From the NCBI GenBank assembly GCA_025602915.1, contig JAHLJZ010000082.1, forward strand, positions 37,490 through 101,489: a stretch of DNA of 64,000 bases, read 5' to 3'. Below the pieces are notes generated by a model, which saw nothing but the letters and a program-made list of their open reading frames with translations, was not told where the DNA came from and did no database searches. The stretch comes from Paraphysoderma sedebokerense (lineage: Eukaryota > Blastocladiomycota > Physodermatomycetes > Physodermatales > Physodermataceae). Position 1 is the stretch's first letter; every line of letters begins with the position of its first letter. This document shows positions 48,784-60,809 of the stretch, piece after piece. Position numbers and translations under genes: made by a program.

Positions 48784-50825
48784 TATTATATTTTAGCGAT
48801 AAATAGTATGAACGGAAGAGATATTATGAAATGGCGGGTGTAGCAATAGAGATTGAATAGAGGATGCGGCTGTTGGTTCCTGGGAGAAACTTAGTGCTCT
48901 CGGTAGCAAGAAAATTCCAATTCCTTGCGAGCTGACCGCTGGAGTTATCATCCAGTCTTTAAGTACGAATCAAGTCAAATCATCAACATAATACTAATAA
49001 CCTAATGTCAGAAAACCTTTGTGGACAAAGGTTATATACTTCTTGAGTTTTAATGTTTTCAACTATTTATATTGCAGTGACCAGGTCTTCGTTAACAAGG
49101 AAGGATATGGAGGCGAGCGGTCAAAAAATCACGGTCTCCACTTTTGCTTTCATATACCTGAATCAGAATCACTTACTCTTAATCGTTATTTTTTTTTTAA
49201 TAGGAATCAAATGGCTGCTTGGCATCTGTCGGCTGTTGTACTCATTGCAAATAATATTCAAAACTTATATTCTTTGACAGCAATTTCTTGGTAGTTTGCT
49301 GCACCGATATAGAATTTATCAATAATTGCGTGAAATGTTTTGCACACTGTTAAAAGTGGTAGCGTCGATACGCATATTAGTCTGGACTTATTGGATCGTC
49401 GCCTCCAGTTGCCCAGCGCGGGGAACCGAAGATGACACACCAAGTAATTCTGTCCACAAAATTCTCCCACAAAAAAACAACAAAGCAACCTTTAAAATGT
49501 GGAAACAACAAAAATGCGCAACATCATATGCGATACACAAATGTTAAGATAGACCCTCGAAAGTTTCGTAAACGTCTTAACTGACAGCGCGGGAATTTAA
49601 GCAGATACCTCATGTTTTTTTTATTCACCCCAGGCAGAACAAACCCGCCGCAGTTCTCTAATCGTATGTGTTTCGCTCGATAATAGAATATGGCTATTGT
49701 ATCCAGTCTTACGAAATGACTGGATATGTTCCTATAAAATCTCTAATCGAGACAAATTCAAGCAGACGAGGTAAGAGGGCGGACCTGAATACAAATATGT
49801 ACTGCGGAAGTAACGAAAACCTGGACCATAAAATATAGGGTCCAATATACAATCCGCTGTGTATCAATCGAAGAATTATGAAATGAGCAAAAAATAACGG
49901 ATCGTGTAGCTTGCACATTCTCATTTTTAGGGAACTGATTCAATCGAGGAAGCAGCGGTGAATAAGAGTTAGAGTGAGTTCAATTAGTGCGAAACAATAT
50001 GAGCCGCCGCTTTTGGTCGTACAGATTTGGCTTTACGATTGAAATCAATGGTTGAAAGTCAACAAAATATCGAATTCGGATTAAGATACATCGGACGACT
50101 TGCATTATTGAGCGGCGAATGTAACACTGTTATTGTCCTGCGGAGCGCTTGCTCCCTTGCATGCGAGACGACATGTGAAGCGAGTTTCGTAAGATTTGTA
50201 GACCGTACCAAAGTGCTGAGTGTGTATTAGTTTTGAATTGACTGCGCCCGAGTGAAGGAGAGTAACGAGTATAAGGCTGAAAGATTTTGGAATGAGTGGA
50301 AATTGTGTAATTGATTCAACCGGCAATCATGATTTAAAAGTTTTCATTCGTGCGTTAGGATACTTTATGTTGTGATATCCTAAGCACTAAATTAAGGTAC
50401 AGGATGTGTATTGTGTATATCCAGGCAGTGACGCCGCCGATTGCTCAACAACAATTTGCGTATCTAAAACTTTATTGGAACTTAAGTCTACTGTCTACTG
50501 GTCGCGCAAATTTATATGTGACAGCTTGATGTAGCAGATGAAGAGGAATCACCAAATTTTATCACAAATTGATATAATGCGACAACGAAATGTCCCGCTT
50601 GAGGCATCTATCAACACATTCTCATCTACTGTATGTCGTTGTTGGTGTTCCAGTCGGGCGATCCGCGATGTGATGTTCGCATTAAACGAATCATCTCTTC
50701 GCGGTCGCGTTCGAGAGACAGCTTCGAAGACATTTTGTCTGAATTAGAAACTTCATCTATCCCACCTCAAGCAACTACCTATTCATTCAGCTGACTTGCT
50801 TCTGACTGACAACCAAGCCGACACC
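48784..50825. other. Large intergenic region
   Basis: About 2 kb, the longest gene-poor stretch. Several short frames on both strands (for example 49019-49294, 49326-49547, 50027-50230, 50105-50326) contain no recognisable motif and no consistent splice pattern. I saw no tRNA, rRNA or repeat. An unannotated non-coding RNA or a small multi-exon gene cannot be excluded. Confidence 0.4.
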
Positions 50826-52876
50826 ATGACACCAACTGCTGAACTCAAACTATATCAGCAGCAGCTGCTCTGTAAGTCTAAACTCTCTTCCATCAGATCT
50901 GAAGAAATCTCGTTTCGATCAATCTGAATAACATCCATATCTACTCATTTTTACAGGGTTTCTCTTCCAAGTCTTTGTGCACTTATTCCCCTCCGCAAAC
51001 GATGCTGATTTTCTCGGTTGGATGCACTGGATGGTTGATACCCTCCAAATCCACCCTAGAATCATTGAACATTCTGCCGTCTTACTTTTGCGTATCATTC
51101 GATACCAAAAAGTTCAACTACCCCCACCCCATTGGTCTTGCACCTGGTTAGTCTCGATTTTCGCAATCGCAGACAGAAATACCCTCAACACCGTTCCCTT
51201 CGCTTTTTGGCCCCACATTTCACAAATGGATGAGGTTTTATTAATCGACGGAATCAGAAGTCTTGAATACTTCCTGGGAAATCATGTGCAGTTTGACAAC
51301 CACGCAGTTATGGATCTACAAAATATCTTTAATGTCATAAAATATAATGTTGGAAATCACCCATTCTCCCATTCGGATGGGCAGTCGGAGCATCTCCCAT
51401 TTCCGGCGGCGACGATCGTCGAAATCGACGAAAATCTCGAACATAATATCGAAACTGGGTCTAAAATATTCTCTTTCAGTCAATAATTACCTATCAGTTA
51501 CAGCTAATGCTTCTATTATCCCTGTAGATCCATTAAAATTGATGGATTAGGCTTTATCCGACCCGCATCACCTCCATTACCTGAAAACCCTTGTCGTGCA
51601 TTGATACTTCACCCTCAAAAGGCAAACAAAATTCAAGCAGGTATTGTAAAAAGCAGCGGGCTTCAATGGTTGGTACTACTGCTTCTTGGCATGGAGGCTC
51701 TACTCAATCTGACTGACGTCTATATTATTGTGCGTCAACGTAATTGACATCATAATCAGTCAAGTCATTTGCTCAAAGAAAATTATCTCCTGGGAGGAAA
51801 TAATTGCATGGTATGAGCGATTAGAAAATTTGGAAACGGAAGGGTACGTGTCATCAGCATTTCTACTAGCTTATCAGTCTCCAGTTATTTTGGATAGTAG
51901 CTCTGAGCTTTTGTCTCTGACTCCTACGATTTCATCATGATCAATAGGGAAATGACGGGTAGAGCTGTCGCAGTAGACGCAATCCATGCGACAAACGCTT
52001 TTGATTATGAGCGTTTAGGTCCATGCTCCCCACTCAGTCTTGCCTGCAGCGAGGGGTCTGATGACCGCTCGGGCATGTCAGCTTTACCCGCTGATGAAGA
52101 TAAGACTAGAGTTTCAAATCTTGTTCCAGAAGGAGCACAGAAAGCGCTTCAAGCAGAGGAATCGAGGGAATCTCATATCCCCTTAGTTGCAGAGGCAGTA
52201 TGCAACGAGAATATCAAGCAGGAACACTCCCTCGCCGTTGAGACGAATTCCGATAATTTTGTCGAGTACGTATTTGGTATTCTCTTCCATTAACTTTTGC
52301 ATTCGCCGTTGATGCTCTGTTTCCTGCACAGTTCTAATACTGATAACAGGAGTTGTGAAGAGAGCCGATCCATCTCATCGGGTTCGTCTGTCGATGGCTA
52401 CATTAATACTAAAAGAGCTTCGAACGCCACGATTGATTATGAAGTGGTAAACGAAGTGAATACCCGAGAGATGTCATCAAAGTCAGTACCGTCCTTGATC
52501 TCGTCGTCTTCTTTAGTCTGAATTCTGACAATTTAATCACAAAAAGGCCCGCCGGCGCTATTGCCAGTGCGCATATGAAAAATTATATATTGACTTGTCC
52601 AACGGAACAACTGGTGACCAAAGAGACCGCCAAATTTGTAACGGCGACTGTGGCCACAGACTCCTCAGCTCAGTTTGCGGCGGATAATGAAACATCAAAA
52701 AGAATAACCACCGACAGTTCACACGTCTCGACGGAGAAATCAACACAAAAGAATAGCTACCAAACTGCGGAAACGGCGAATGAAGTGAAAGGTGTGGTCT
52801 CTTTTATACCGTCGTTAGCAGAGTCCTCTCTGACGCGCTCCTTCAACAGTGTTGCAGGATGTCAAAAGGTCGAATA
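50826..52876 (+). CDS. Possible cyclin-like protein with disordered C-terminus
   Basis: A short first exon (MTPTAELKLYQQQLL) is spliced to a helical domain: WFLFQVFVHLFPSANDADFL, GWMHWMVDTLQIHPRIIEHS, AVLLLRIIRYQKVQLPPPHW, CTWLVSIFAIADRNTLNTV, and HISQMDEVLLIDGIRSLEYF followed by LGNHVQFD. The run of helices, with W-x-VS-x-A and an E-x-x-x-L-x-x-x-L-V-type helix, resembles a Pho80/cyclin box, but the sequence is too diverged for certainty. Later exons (about 51547-51730 and 51728-52293) have poorly determined borders. The C-terminal part (52297-52876) is Ser/Thr/Glu-rich and looks disordered. Coordinates are approximate. Confidence 0.4.
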
Positions 52877-53455
52877 AGGCGAAACAAAGCAGGATTGGAC
52901 ATTTGAAATGGCTGCGGTATTTATCAACATTACATTCACTTTAAAATTAAATATAATTAATAACACATGTTTGAGTAGCAAATTCTATGGAAAGGAAGAC
53001 AAATTACAGCGAGCTACGGCATGTAAAGTGACAAGGTACGTCTGGAGATATTATTATTCCATGAATTTGACGACTGACATCAAAAAAATAGCAATCACAT
53101 AAATAGGAGCAAGAAGAATGTGGTAAATGATAATGTGAAAGCTGTGGAGTGCAGGCAAAATTCAACGAGCGGGTTGGACGAGGAAAGGACTGAGAGCAGC
53201 ATGATATCATTCTTGCAAAAAGTTGTTGGGTTCGTGAAATTGACAAAACGCAAATTCTGAGGAATGCAAAGCTTGTGCGTTCGTACATATTGTTTAAGTA
53301 ATTTTGTTAAAATAATGTTGCACTTATTTGTACAACCCAGCACGACAGTAGTTTGTTATACGGTTTAGTCATCTACCGACTGAATAGTTCTGATTTTCTT
53401 CTTGTATTAAATAAACTTCGTTTTTACTTGTCGTGCTACATGGTTTGGGATATTT
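52877..53455. other. Intergenic between convergent genes
   Basis: About 580 AT-rich bases between the cyclin-like gene and the P2X gene. No coding or RNA feature seen. Confidence 0.45.
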
Positions 53456-55140
53456 TTACATTCGTCCGTTACTTCTTTGAATCATTTCGAGATTTTGAAT
53501 TCTAGCATTCAGGGTATCGATCACCACACGTTCTGGTATCTCCTCTTCACTTAATTTCAGTTTATCTCTAAGATCAGAGAAATCCTCTGTCACAGTATAC
53601 TTATACTTGGCGTAAAATTCTGTTGTAATCGCAGAAACACAGAGGATAAGTAAAGCTTCCAAATCTCTTGCATGATTGAGATAAACGTACCTTTCTGCGG
53701 TAAAAATCTTAACATCAGTTGTTCCACAATTAACTGTGCCACCTTAAACAGCGCAATCGCGCCAGCTAAGTATGAGAGCAAAGCCATGAAATCAAATTCG
53801 CCGATCGTACCTAATATAACTGTTTGTTAAAGTATTCCGCGAAATTACCGCTGAAAATTTTTTTTACCTGTTTGAATGAATTTTATCCGAACACCATGCC
53901 GATTAAGTTGAACATAGTTTCCAAGCGAAACGTCATAAATGACTTCAACGATTTTGCCTTCTGCCTTTTGTATGGAGCCGGGCAGATATTTGTAAGTGAG
54001 TTCAGTGTAGTTTGATTCACTGTTAGAGTAATCTTCAGAGTGAATGAATAATTGTCAGTGAGAGACATTTTGAAGATTGCAAAAGGGTGGAAGCAGATTA
54101 GTGCAGTACCAATAAACATGATGAGAACAATTCCGCTACTCCGAAGAGATTCATTTGGTCCTGCACCGGGCGCCGAAGAAATAGAATCCAAATTTATATC
54201 CGCGGCATCTAGAATATCACCGACTGCACGAGAATGAATGTGAGTGCCGGCTAACATCACAGGTAGAATAATAATAGGATAATTCACCTGAAATGATATC
54301 ACCGGGGACATCTGCGGGGCGAGGTGACTCACCAGAATATGACGGAGAGAATTTCTTCGATGGTTTCCAAGACGAGAACACTAGTTCCCCTTTCATGTCT
54401 GAATTCACAACAGACTTCTTCACGTTCTTCCCTCTAAATTCGATCATGCATTAATATAGGCCATTGTATCTTGATTGAAACTTAGACTCACTTTACGGTA
54501 TGTTCGATCATCAAGGTATAATCTTCAATATTAGCAACATGATAGGTTACTGACTCACTCTTATTGAATTTCAAGGCACAATCTGCGCTTGGACTGACAA
54601 TGGGACTACAGCCGGTGAAGTGCGGTGCAGAATTGTATGTAATCGTAACACGAGTTGTCAGGAAGACAGCGCCATCCTCTTGTGCAGGTGATGTCTATAT
54701 AAGGATGAGTGAAAGGTATACATGTAAACATAGATAGAGAAACCTTCGTTATTTTACAAGCAGCAAAGCCATACCACAAGTTCCGGCGGCCAGTATACGC
54801 ATGGTGTTGTTTGATTGCAATACTTGGGTGTCGATGTATTTACCGGTCGAGCTAAATTCGTACGGATCGAGCCTGCAAAATTGAAACAACGAAAAGAACG
54901 ATTGGATTTATACAACATTATAAGTGCGGTCGCAATCTCAGAACACATACCTGCAGTCACAGGTTCTCTGCGCAAGTACAACTGCCCTTGTATGATTGAT
55001 ATAACAATGTACAGTACTATGAATATTGAGAAGAGATAATGCAGTAATCCTAATCGTCTATCTCGTACTCGTACAGTTTTAAAAGTTTCGTATCTTTTGT
55101 GGCAGAAAGGCTTAGACTTCGGCGGATCTTTATAATTCAT
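53456..55140 (-). CDS. p2x: P2X-type ligand-gated cation channel
   Basis: Trimeric two-transmembrane cation channel family, gated by ATP in animals and found on contractile vacuoles in Dictyostelium. ATG at 55140 starts MNYKDPPKSKPFCHKR and leads to RYETFKTVRVRDRRLGLLHY, with the family YxTxK/R motif, then TM1 (YLFSIFIVLYIVISIIQGQL). Ectodomain pieces include KYCNQTTPCVYWPPELVVW, YHVANIEDYTLMIEHTVK (matching the ENFTLLIKN block) and VGDILDAADINLDSIS. The last part has LNRHGVRIKFIQTG, then TM2 (FDFMALLSYLAGAIALFKVA), QKEFYAKYKY with the YxxxK motif, and a short acidic tail. I could not find the paired lysines (KxKG) or NFR of the animal ATP site. Exon borders in the ectodomain are uncertain. 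Confidence 0.82.
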
Positions 55141-55920
55141 GAGTCAAATATGTTGACTCAACACTTACGCAAAGAAGTCGTCCCAGTCCGTTGTTCTCAG
55201 TCTGCCTAAAATATTCATGATGAGGAACTGCTATAGCCTGGTGCTCTTATGAACAAGACTGCAGCTGTCTTGAGCTATTGTTGACGAACTGGTTTTAAAG
55301 TTTCGTAAATATACCGGCTTCAATAGAGGTTGTGATGCAGACGGGTCGGTCTCGTACTGGATAGACAACGGTTATATATGCTTTTCAGGAAGATTCATTC
55401 GCTTGGTATGATGGTATCGCTTATGTTTAATTGGGATCGATGAACAGTTCATGCATCTAAAAATAGAACAATGAAGTGGCAGAAACGGCCTTGAAGTCGC
55501 CATCACCGCTTCTAGTCAATTGATATCACTTGAACATCAATCACCTTTGACTCGTGAATTACGATGGCAATAAATCAATGTAAAGTCACTTCATTTCTAT
55601 TGCTAGTGCTAAAGACCGAACGATCCATCTTTTGGTCAAGGCCGAGATAGTGTCGCGAAACGGAAATCCACAAGTTGATTTCTAACCTGAAAATACAATG
55701 TCATGAGCATGATTGAACAACCATTGAGCCATGAGATGGAAAGATATATATCATGTATAATGAGAATGGAGTGTTATCTATTAGGCAACCGTAATGTGAT
55801 CAGCAATGCGATTCACAATCAGGTCCACTCACCACTTTTAAGGCGTTCCCTGTTCACCACTTTCTCTGTGTGCACAACATTTATTTCTGATTTACTCAAT
55901 TCCCAATTTTCGGCCATATA
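55141..55920. other. Intergenic between divergent P2X and WDR34 genes
   Basis: About 780 bases forming the shared upstream region. An ATG at 55218 opens a short frame (MNILGRLRTTDWDDFF) toward P2X, but a stop at about 55146 and no good splice join argue against it being the start. No RNA gene seen. Confidence 0.45.
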
Positions 55921-58320
55921 ATGTTTTCAGATTCAACGACATCTGTCAAGTTTTCGGATTCTCCATCCGGTTCGAACGTGGTAAACATCCCATCAACCTG
56001 GCCTTCGAATAGGCCTTCCAAAACAGAACTGTCAGTGCAGACGGATTATATTTCGATTTCAGAGAAGGAGGTTCAATCCGCATTCAGAAGTGATGCTAAG
56101 GTGAAAATATACCGTTTAATCGGACTATGACCAAAACTTATATCACTGTGCTCCTTTAGGTGCAAACCGATCCCGACCCTACTGATTTATCGAGTTCTAT
56201 CAATCAACTTAATGTTCTTGACTCCACCGACAAATTATTATCACGGAATGAAACCCTCAGCTTAAATCAGTTTTTATCCACTATTGAGTCTACCGTGTCA
56301 AACTTGCTGATCCAAAACGTCAGGTCGAGAGCGTTTGATGGTATCCCTTGTCACACTTTATATATGCGCAGGAAATGAGGGACCTTGGGGTCGGCGATTT
56401 CAAATAAAACTTGCTGACTAGTTTTATGTTTAATTTAATGAATAGAGTTCTCCTCTCAGTTCGAATATATGAAGTCCCTTTTCAACCCGAATGTCGGCGA
56501 CGCTAAGGATATAATCGAAACGCTATACGAACTGTCCGACGAATCCATCCTTCACAATGATTTAAGTCTAGAAACAATAGCAATTGATTGGAGTAAAACT
56601 GGTCAGTCGGTGGGGATATTGTAAGTTATGACTGTTAGTCGGCGAGCGAGATTACTTGTGCTGTGGGTTCTAACATCTTTTGAGTTCAGATATGGAAGCA
56701 AAGGAGGAAGTGTTTGGGGAACTCAAAGGGGATATTTCTGTTCATGGAATTTAGCGTCGAAACAATTAAATCCACGGAAAGCAGATATCACGGTGGAAAT
56801 TCCGGTTCGTACGACATTCGTTGGAAACCGGCAGGCAGACAAATCAATTAAAATTAATCCCAATATCGATATAGTCGAGCCCTATGCATCTGGCCTACCA
56901 TCCAGATCTTCCAAATTTAATCATTGTCTCCACTTTTACTGGGTCTCTTCATTTAATTGATACAGCCGCCCTGCTATCCTCTTCTGAAAGTTCATACATT
57001 GTCGCTTCGTCAGAAAACGACAATCACTCACATCATGAACCAGTGTCTTCCGTCGTGTGGATATCGGCTCGATCGCTTAACCTGAACCCTCAAGTAAAGA
57101 AAAAAATTCAGCATATTGGCCAATATTTCATATTGTCTGCAGGGAACGACGGAAATTTGCTTATTTATGGGCTTATCATGCGGCCGGACGGATCTAGTCT
57201 GAGTCCTGTCCTAAAGTAAGTTTCCCCAATATTCACAAAGTCATAACACGAAGTTAATGTCGTCGTGCAATGATTGAAATAGCTCCCAATTGTTAGCAAG
57301 TCATGTACCGCAGCACCTGAGGACGACTGGAATACTAAGTAAATCTGAAATTATGGACGGAATGAGCGATCTTAAGCCGGATGTTCCTCTTGGAAGTTTG
57401 TATCGTCTGTCTGTCGTCATAGTTCCTCTCTAGCCACACTTACGCTTTCTATTGGTTCTATTGGTTCGGTCGCCGTCATGAAGTCTCTCACACCGCCCTC
57501 CCTCCGTCAAATCTGTACCCATCGTCGCCATCATTTCTCGTCGGAACCGAATCGGGCTATTTATTTTCTTCCTCATTAGACCGGTTCAGCCAACTTAACC
57601 ACACAGAACTCTATTCCGCACAGAGAGCAACTACATCTGCTGTTGCTTCGACTAGCCCAATCTTGTTCTGTTACAAATCGAATTTAACATCATTCGTGCA
57701 AGTCAAGTATAATCCGTCTATCAAACATACTTTCATCACGATCGGTGGGACTGAGATTCGAATTTATGAGCTATTGAACGAATCACCCAAACTTGTGCTT
57801 GATCCAAGTGCGATTGGGAATATCTCGTGTCTTTTCTCTTGCGGCGATGTGAATCGCAATGGGTCAATTCTGCTTGCCGCAACGAATGAAGGAAATCTAA
57901 TTGCGTACAATCTTGAGGTATGCGCTGCCACTGGTTGCTGATATTGGGGTGTTTTGTTCATGAAAATCTCAGTCTCTGTAACGTTTCTATTCGAATGTAT
58001 GACGAAATTGACGTACCTTCTTATCCTTTTCTTACCTTCTATGAAATGTGAAACTTCTACTATGACAGTACTCGACAGCAACGCCGCTCTTTGTTCTACC
58101 GCTTTCTGCCATATCTTCCTCACACTCCTCCTCTTTCCCTAAGCCATCTCAGCTGACGTCCCTCTCATTCAACACAAAGGGAGAATCATCCTATGATATC
58201 GTCGCAGGCGGCATGGCCGATGGCAGATGTGTGATATGGAAGGTTCGAGCAGTTGGGACTGAGGCTGGCAATGGCAGGACAGGAAATTCTAATATAGCGA
58301 AAGCGTTGAAAGTTGGTTAA
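55921..58320 (+). CDS. wdr34: Cytoplasmic dynein-2 intermediate chain 2 (WDR34/DYNC2I2)
   Basis: WD-repeat intermediate chain of dynein-2, the motor for retrograde intraflagellar transport. The N-terminus has SVQTDYISISEKEVQ and VQTDPDPTDLSS, QTD motifs that resemble a light-chain-binding region. Then come LSLETIAIDWSKTGQSVGIL, WGTQRGYFCSWNLASKQLNP, RKADITVEIP, CIHLAYHPDLPNLIIVSTFT, EPVSSVVWISARSLNL, YFILSAGNDGNLLIYGL, SFVQVKYNPSIKHTFITIGG, LFSCGDVNRNGSILLAATNE and YDIVAGGMADGRCVIWKVRA. The C.WNL..K.LNP.KAD block and blade order match animal WDR34 as I recall it. It ends KALKVG. About seven introns. Its presence implies a flagellum built by IFT. Confidence 0.85.
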
Positions 58321-58437
58321 ACTAGTATATATAAGAATGTACTTTATTGAATAGGAGCGTCTAAATGTAGCAAGCATGTAATTGCCATCTTAAAACACGC
58401 CGACATTATCTTCAACATCCACTTTTTGTCAACCTTT

Positions 58438-59525
58438 TCACTGTCCAATAGGTTCTTGTGTTTTCTGTTGTTCCAAAATGCTATCCGCCTGCGGCTTCTT
58501 ATACTCCATTTTTGCAATCTTCACTTCATCATCAATAAGTTGATACACATACAACGTCATACTAGTATCCTGAAGATCCAACAGCACAAATGAAGGTGTA
58601 CTATATGGCCCGATTTTTCGTAACGACGCAGAATCATCATCCGCTGCTGCCTGCTTTTCACTATCATTCTTGCCATCTGTCGCCTCGCTATCGAAATTTG
58701 CTTTATTATCCTTCGAGATATGAATTCTGCTAGCGTCTTCAACACCGGGCTTCCAAGCTCCTGTCACACTGCCAGGGTTCACGTACATCCGCCCTTCATA
58801 CTCAAAACATTCGACAAAGCATGTAAACCCAGTGCATAGTACATCGACGTCGCCTAGCCTGCGTGCTGTTAATGCTAGAGTCTCGGTATCCAGAGTCGGT
58901 ATCAGTTGGTGGCCGTGAATTAAACCTATCTTGATTGGCCCATGGGTGATTACTCGTGTGGAGGGCATGTTAACCTATAATCATTTAAAAGCATTTTAAA
59001 TATATTGTATTTGATAAATACATTACGACATGGGAAAAAGGAAAAGTTAATAAGTATGTTCAGACTCAAGACGATAATGAAGAGAATGGTAAAGATCAGG
59101 ATTGAATTGTTTACATCGTCGTAATCTCCTTTAACAACTTGGACATCGGGTGCAACACTTCTTAACCAATCTAATGTCGAGCTATCAGTTAAATTACCTG
59201 TACATAATATCTGTTGAATCTTTCCTGGTACCTATATGAGACAGGATATGTTTGACCAAATTACCAATTCAGTTGAGAAGCCTGGGTCAGTCATGGTACA
59301 TCGCCAATTAGATTACTTATTAGGATGTGCGATACACACCAGTAATTTCTTAAACTTTGTTGGAATATCGTACGCTCTCTGGGGAATGAAGAAATCGCCA
59401 ATCACAAGAACCAACTATAAATTTCGCAGTGTCCGAAACCAAACACATTGTTAATGGCGAATGCAGTAAACAATAAATCTCCAATATCCGCTCTTAGTAT
59501 CTATGAATTCAAACATAATTACCAT
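58438..59525 (-). CDS. vps29: Retromer subunit VPS29
   Basis: Metallophosphoesterase-fold subunit of retromer, which recycles cargo from endosomes to the Golgi. Exon 1 carries only ATG (59525-59523). Exon 2 (59414-59340) gives LVLVIGDFFIPQRAYDIPTK and FKKLL. Exon 3 (59231-59115) gives VPGKIQQILCTGNLTDSSTL, DWLRSVAPDVQVVKGDYDD. Exon 4 (58974-58438) gives VNMPSTRVITHGPIKIGLIH, DVDVLCTGFTCFVECFEYEG and RMYVNPGSVTGAW. A polar insertion of about 50 residues follows (KDNKANFDSEATDGKNDSEK), then PSFVLLDLQDTSMTLYVYQL and KIAKMEYKKP. The usual GDLHIPHR and SGHTHKFE are GDFFIPQR and TGFTCFVE here, so several metal ligands are gone. An insertion at this site also occurs in yeast Vps29. Confidence 0.92.
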
Positions 59526-60809
59526 TTTCTGGAAGTGCTGTCAATGCTGTTATTGTGCTGTCGTATATTTACAGAGTCAGCAAAGAAAATCTCGCACGCT
59601 TTTGGAGTTGGCAAGTGGAATAAACTGAGTTGCAAGGAAAATGTCGGCGCGAAGATTTGGAATTTACGAAAATTGAGTAGCGCATAACAGTATGAGAATG
59701 CACTTTGATAGTACCAACTACCTCGATTATTTTAATTGGGATGAGTATTCAGTGATACTCCAATTATAAGTTTGCACAGGGTACACTCAACGGTACATGG
59801 CTCAGAAGAAGCAAGGCCACTTTCTGAGCGAGGTTAGAGACTAACACAGTATTGCAATCACCCCATTACAGGGGCACACCAGCATATTCTAAGAAATAAT
59901 GATTTATTACGAAATAAGGCAAAACGTGAGTGGTGCTGGACCTAGACTGGAATGCTTTTGCTCGGCACTCCATCGGCCGCACTTGTCCGTCCGATGGGTA
60001 TTCGTCATTGTAAATGACTCCCCAAATTGTGAATTAGATTAGGGAAAGAAATTCGATATTAGTAGCATCAGGAATCTACATCAATATACCTTGAATGAGG
60101 TTGCAATTTGAGGATCGAATTGATCGACCGGAGGCGGTTGAACGACAGATTATAGTGTGTAACTCACTTTCGACTGGCTCCAAGGATACTTGATTTGAAT
60201 TCTTTGTCCCGATTCTACGACTTCCTCAGTCCTCATGGATCTCAGTATTCTGCCGAACCGTCTCAATTACAATCATACAATGACATCAGTTTGTTTAGGT
60301 CTAAACGACAGGCTGTCATTTTACTTACACCAAAGTGTGCCTCTCATGACGTAACAGAGTGATGTGGTGGTTGATGTTTTATTAACGGGATCCAATGACT
60401 CTTGTACTCGGGAAAATTCGAAAGTATGAGAAAGTCTGTTTGCTGCGGGATTTATATACTCATTTACATTCAATTAGTAATTAGAACCCCTTTCTGCATC
60501 GGAGGCGATTTGCAGTTTTTGTGCGCACATTGCATTTCGAGCGGTATCGATGGCTTTGCGGTATTACTAGTCATCGCAATTAGCAATTTTTCCATCCTCA
60601 TCCATTCTTAGATACTTTGTGAAGCTCCGCAATCGCAAATCCTTCACTTGGCAGTGCTCAAATTGACTCGAGCAAGAGAAAAGTGATATACCCCAATATA
60701 GCAACTCCAATCCAGCACAATCGATAATATTCGAACACATTCGATCTTTGGGATTATTGAACTCAACTGATCAATATATCCTCCTCGGATTAGTCATACA
60801 CTTGGTACT
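59526..60809. other. Gap with a possible small minus-strand gene
   Basis: About 1.3 kb. A small minus-strand gene is possible: ATG at 60236 opens MRTEEVVESGQRIQIKYPWS, QSK, and an intron of about 148 bases (60169-60022) would splice in phase to VIYNDEYPSDGQVRPMECRA then KAFQSRSSTTH. Its end is unclear and I recognise no family. The rest shows no coding or RNA feature. Confidence 0.3.

Noticed and set aside
48784-50825. tRNA or other structural RNA in the gene-poor gap
   Set aside because: I looked for A- and B-box-like sequences and found none convincing; a covariance-model scan would be decisive.
55146-55218. Upstream ATG (55218) as the P2X start
   Set aside because: An in-frame stop and no acceptable splice join to the first P2X exon; ATG 55140 gives a normal N-terminus before YxTxK.
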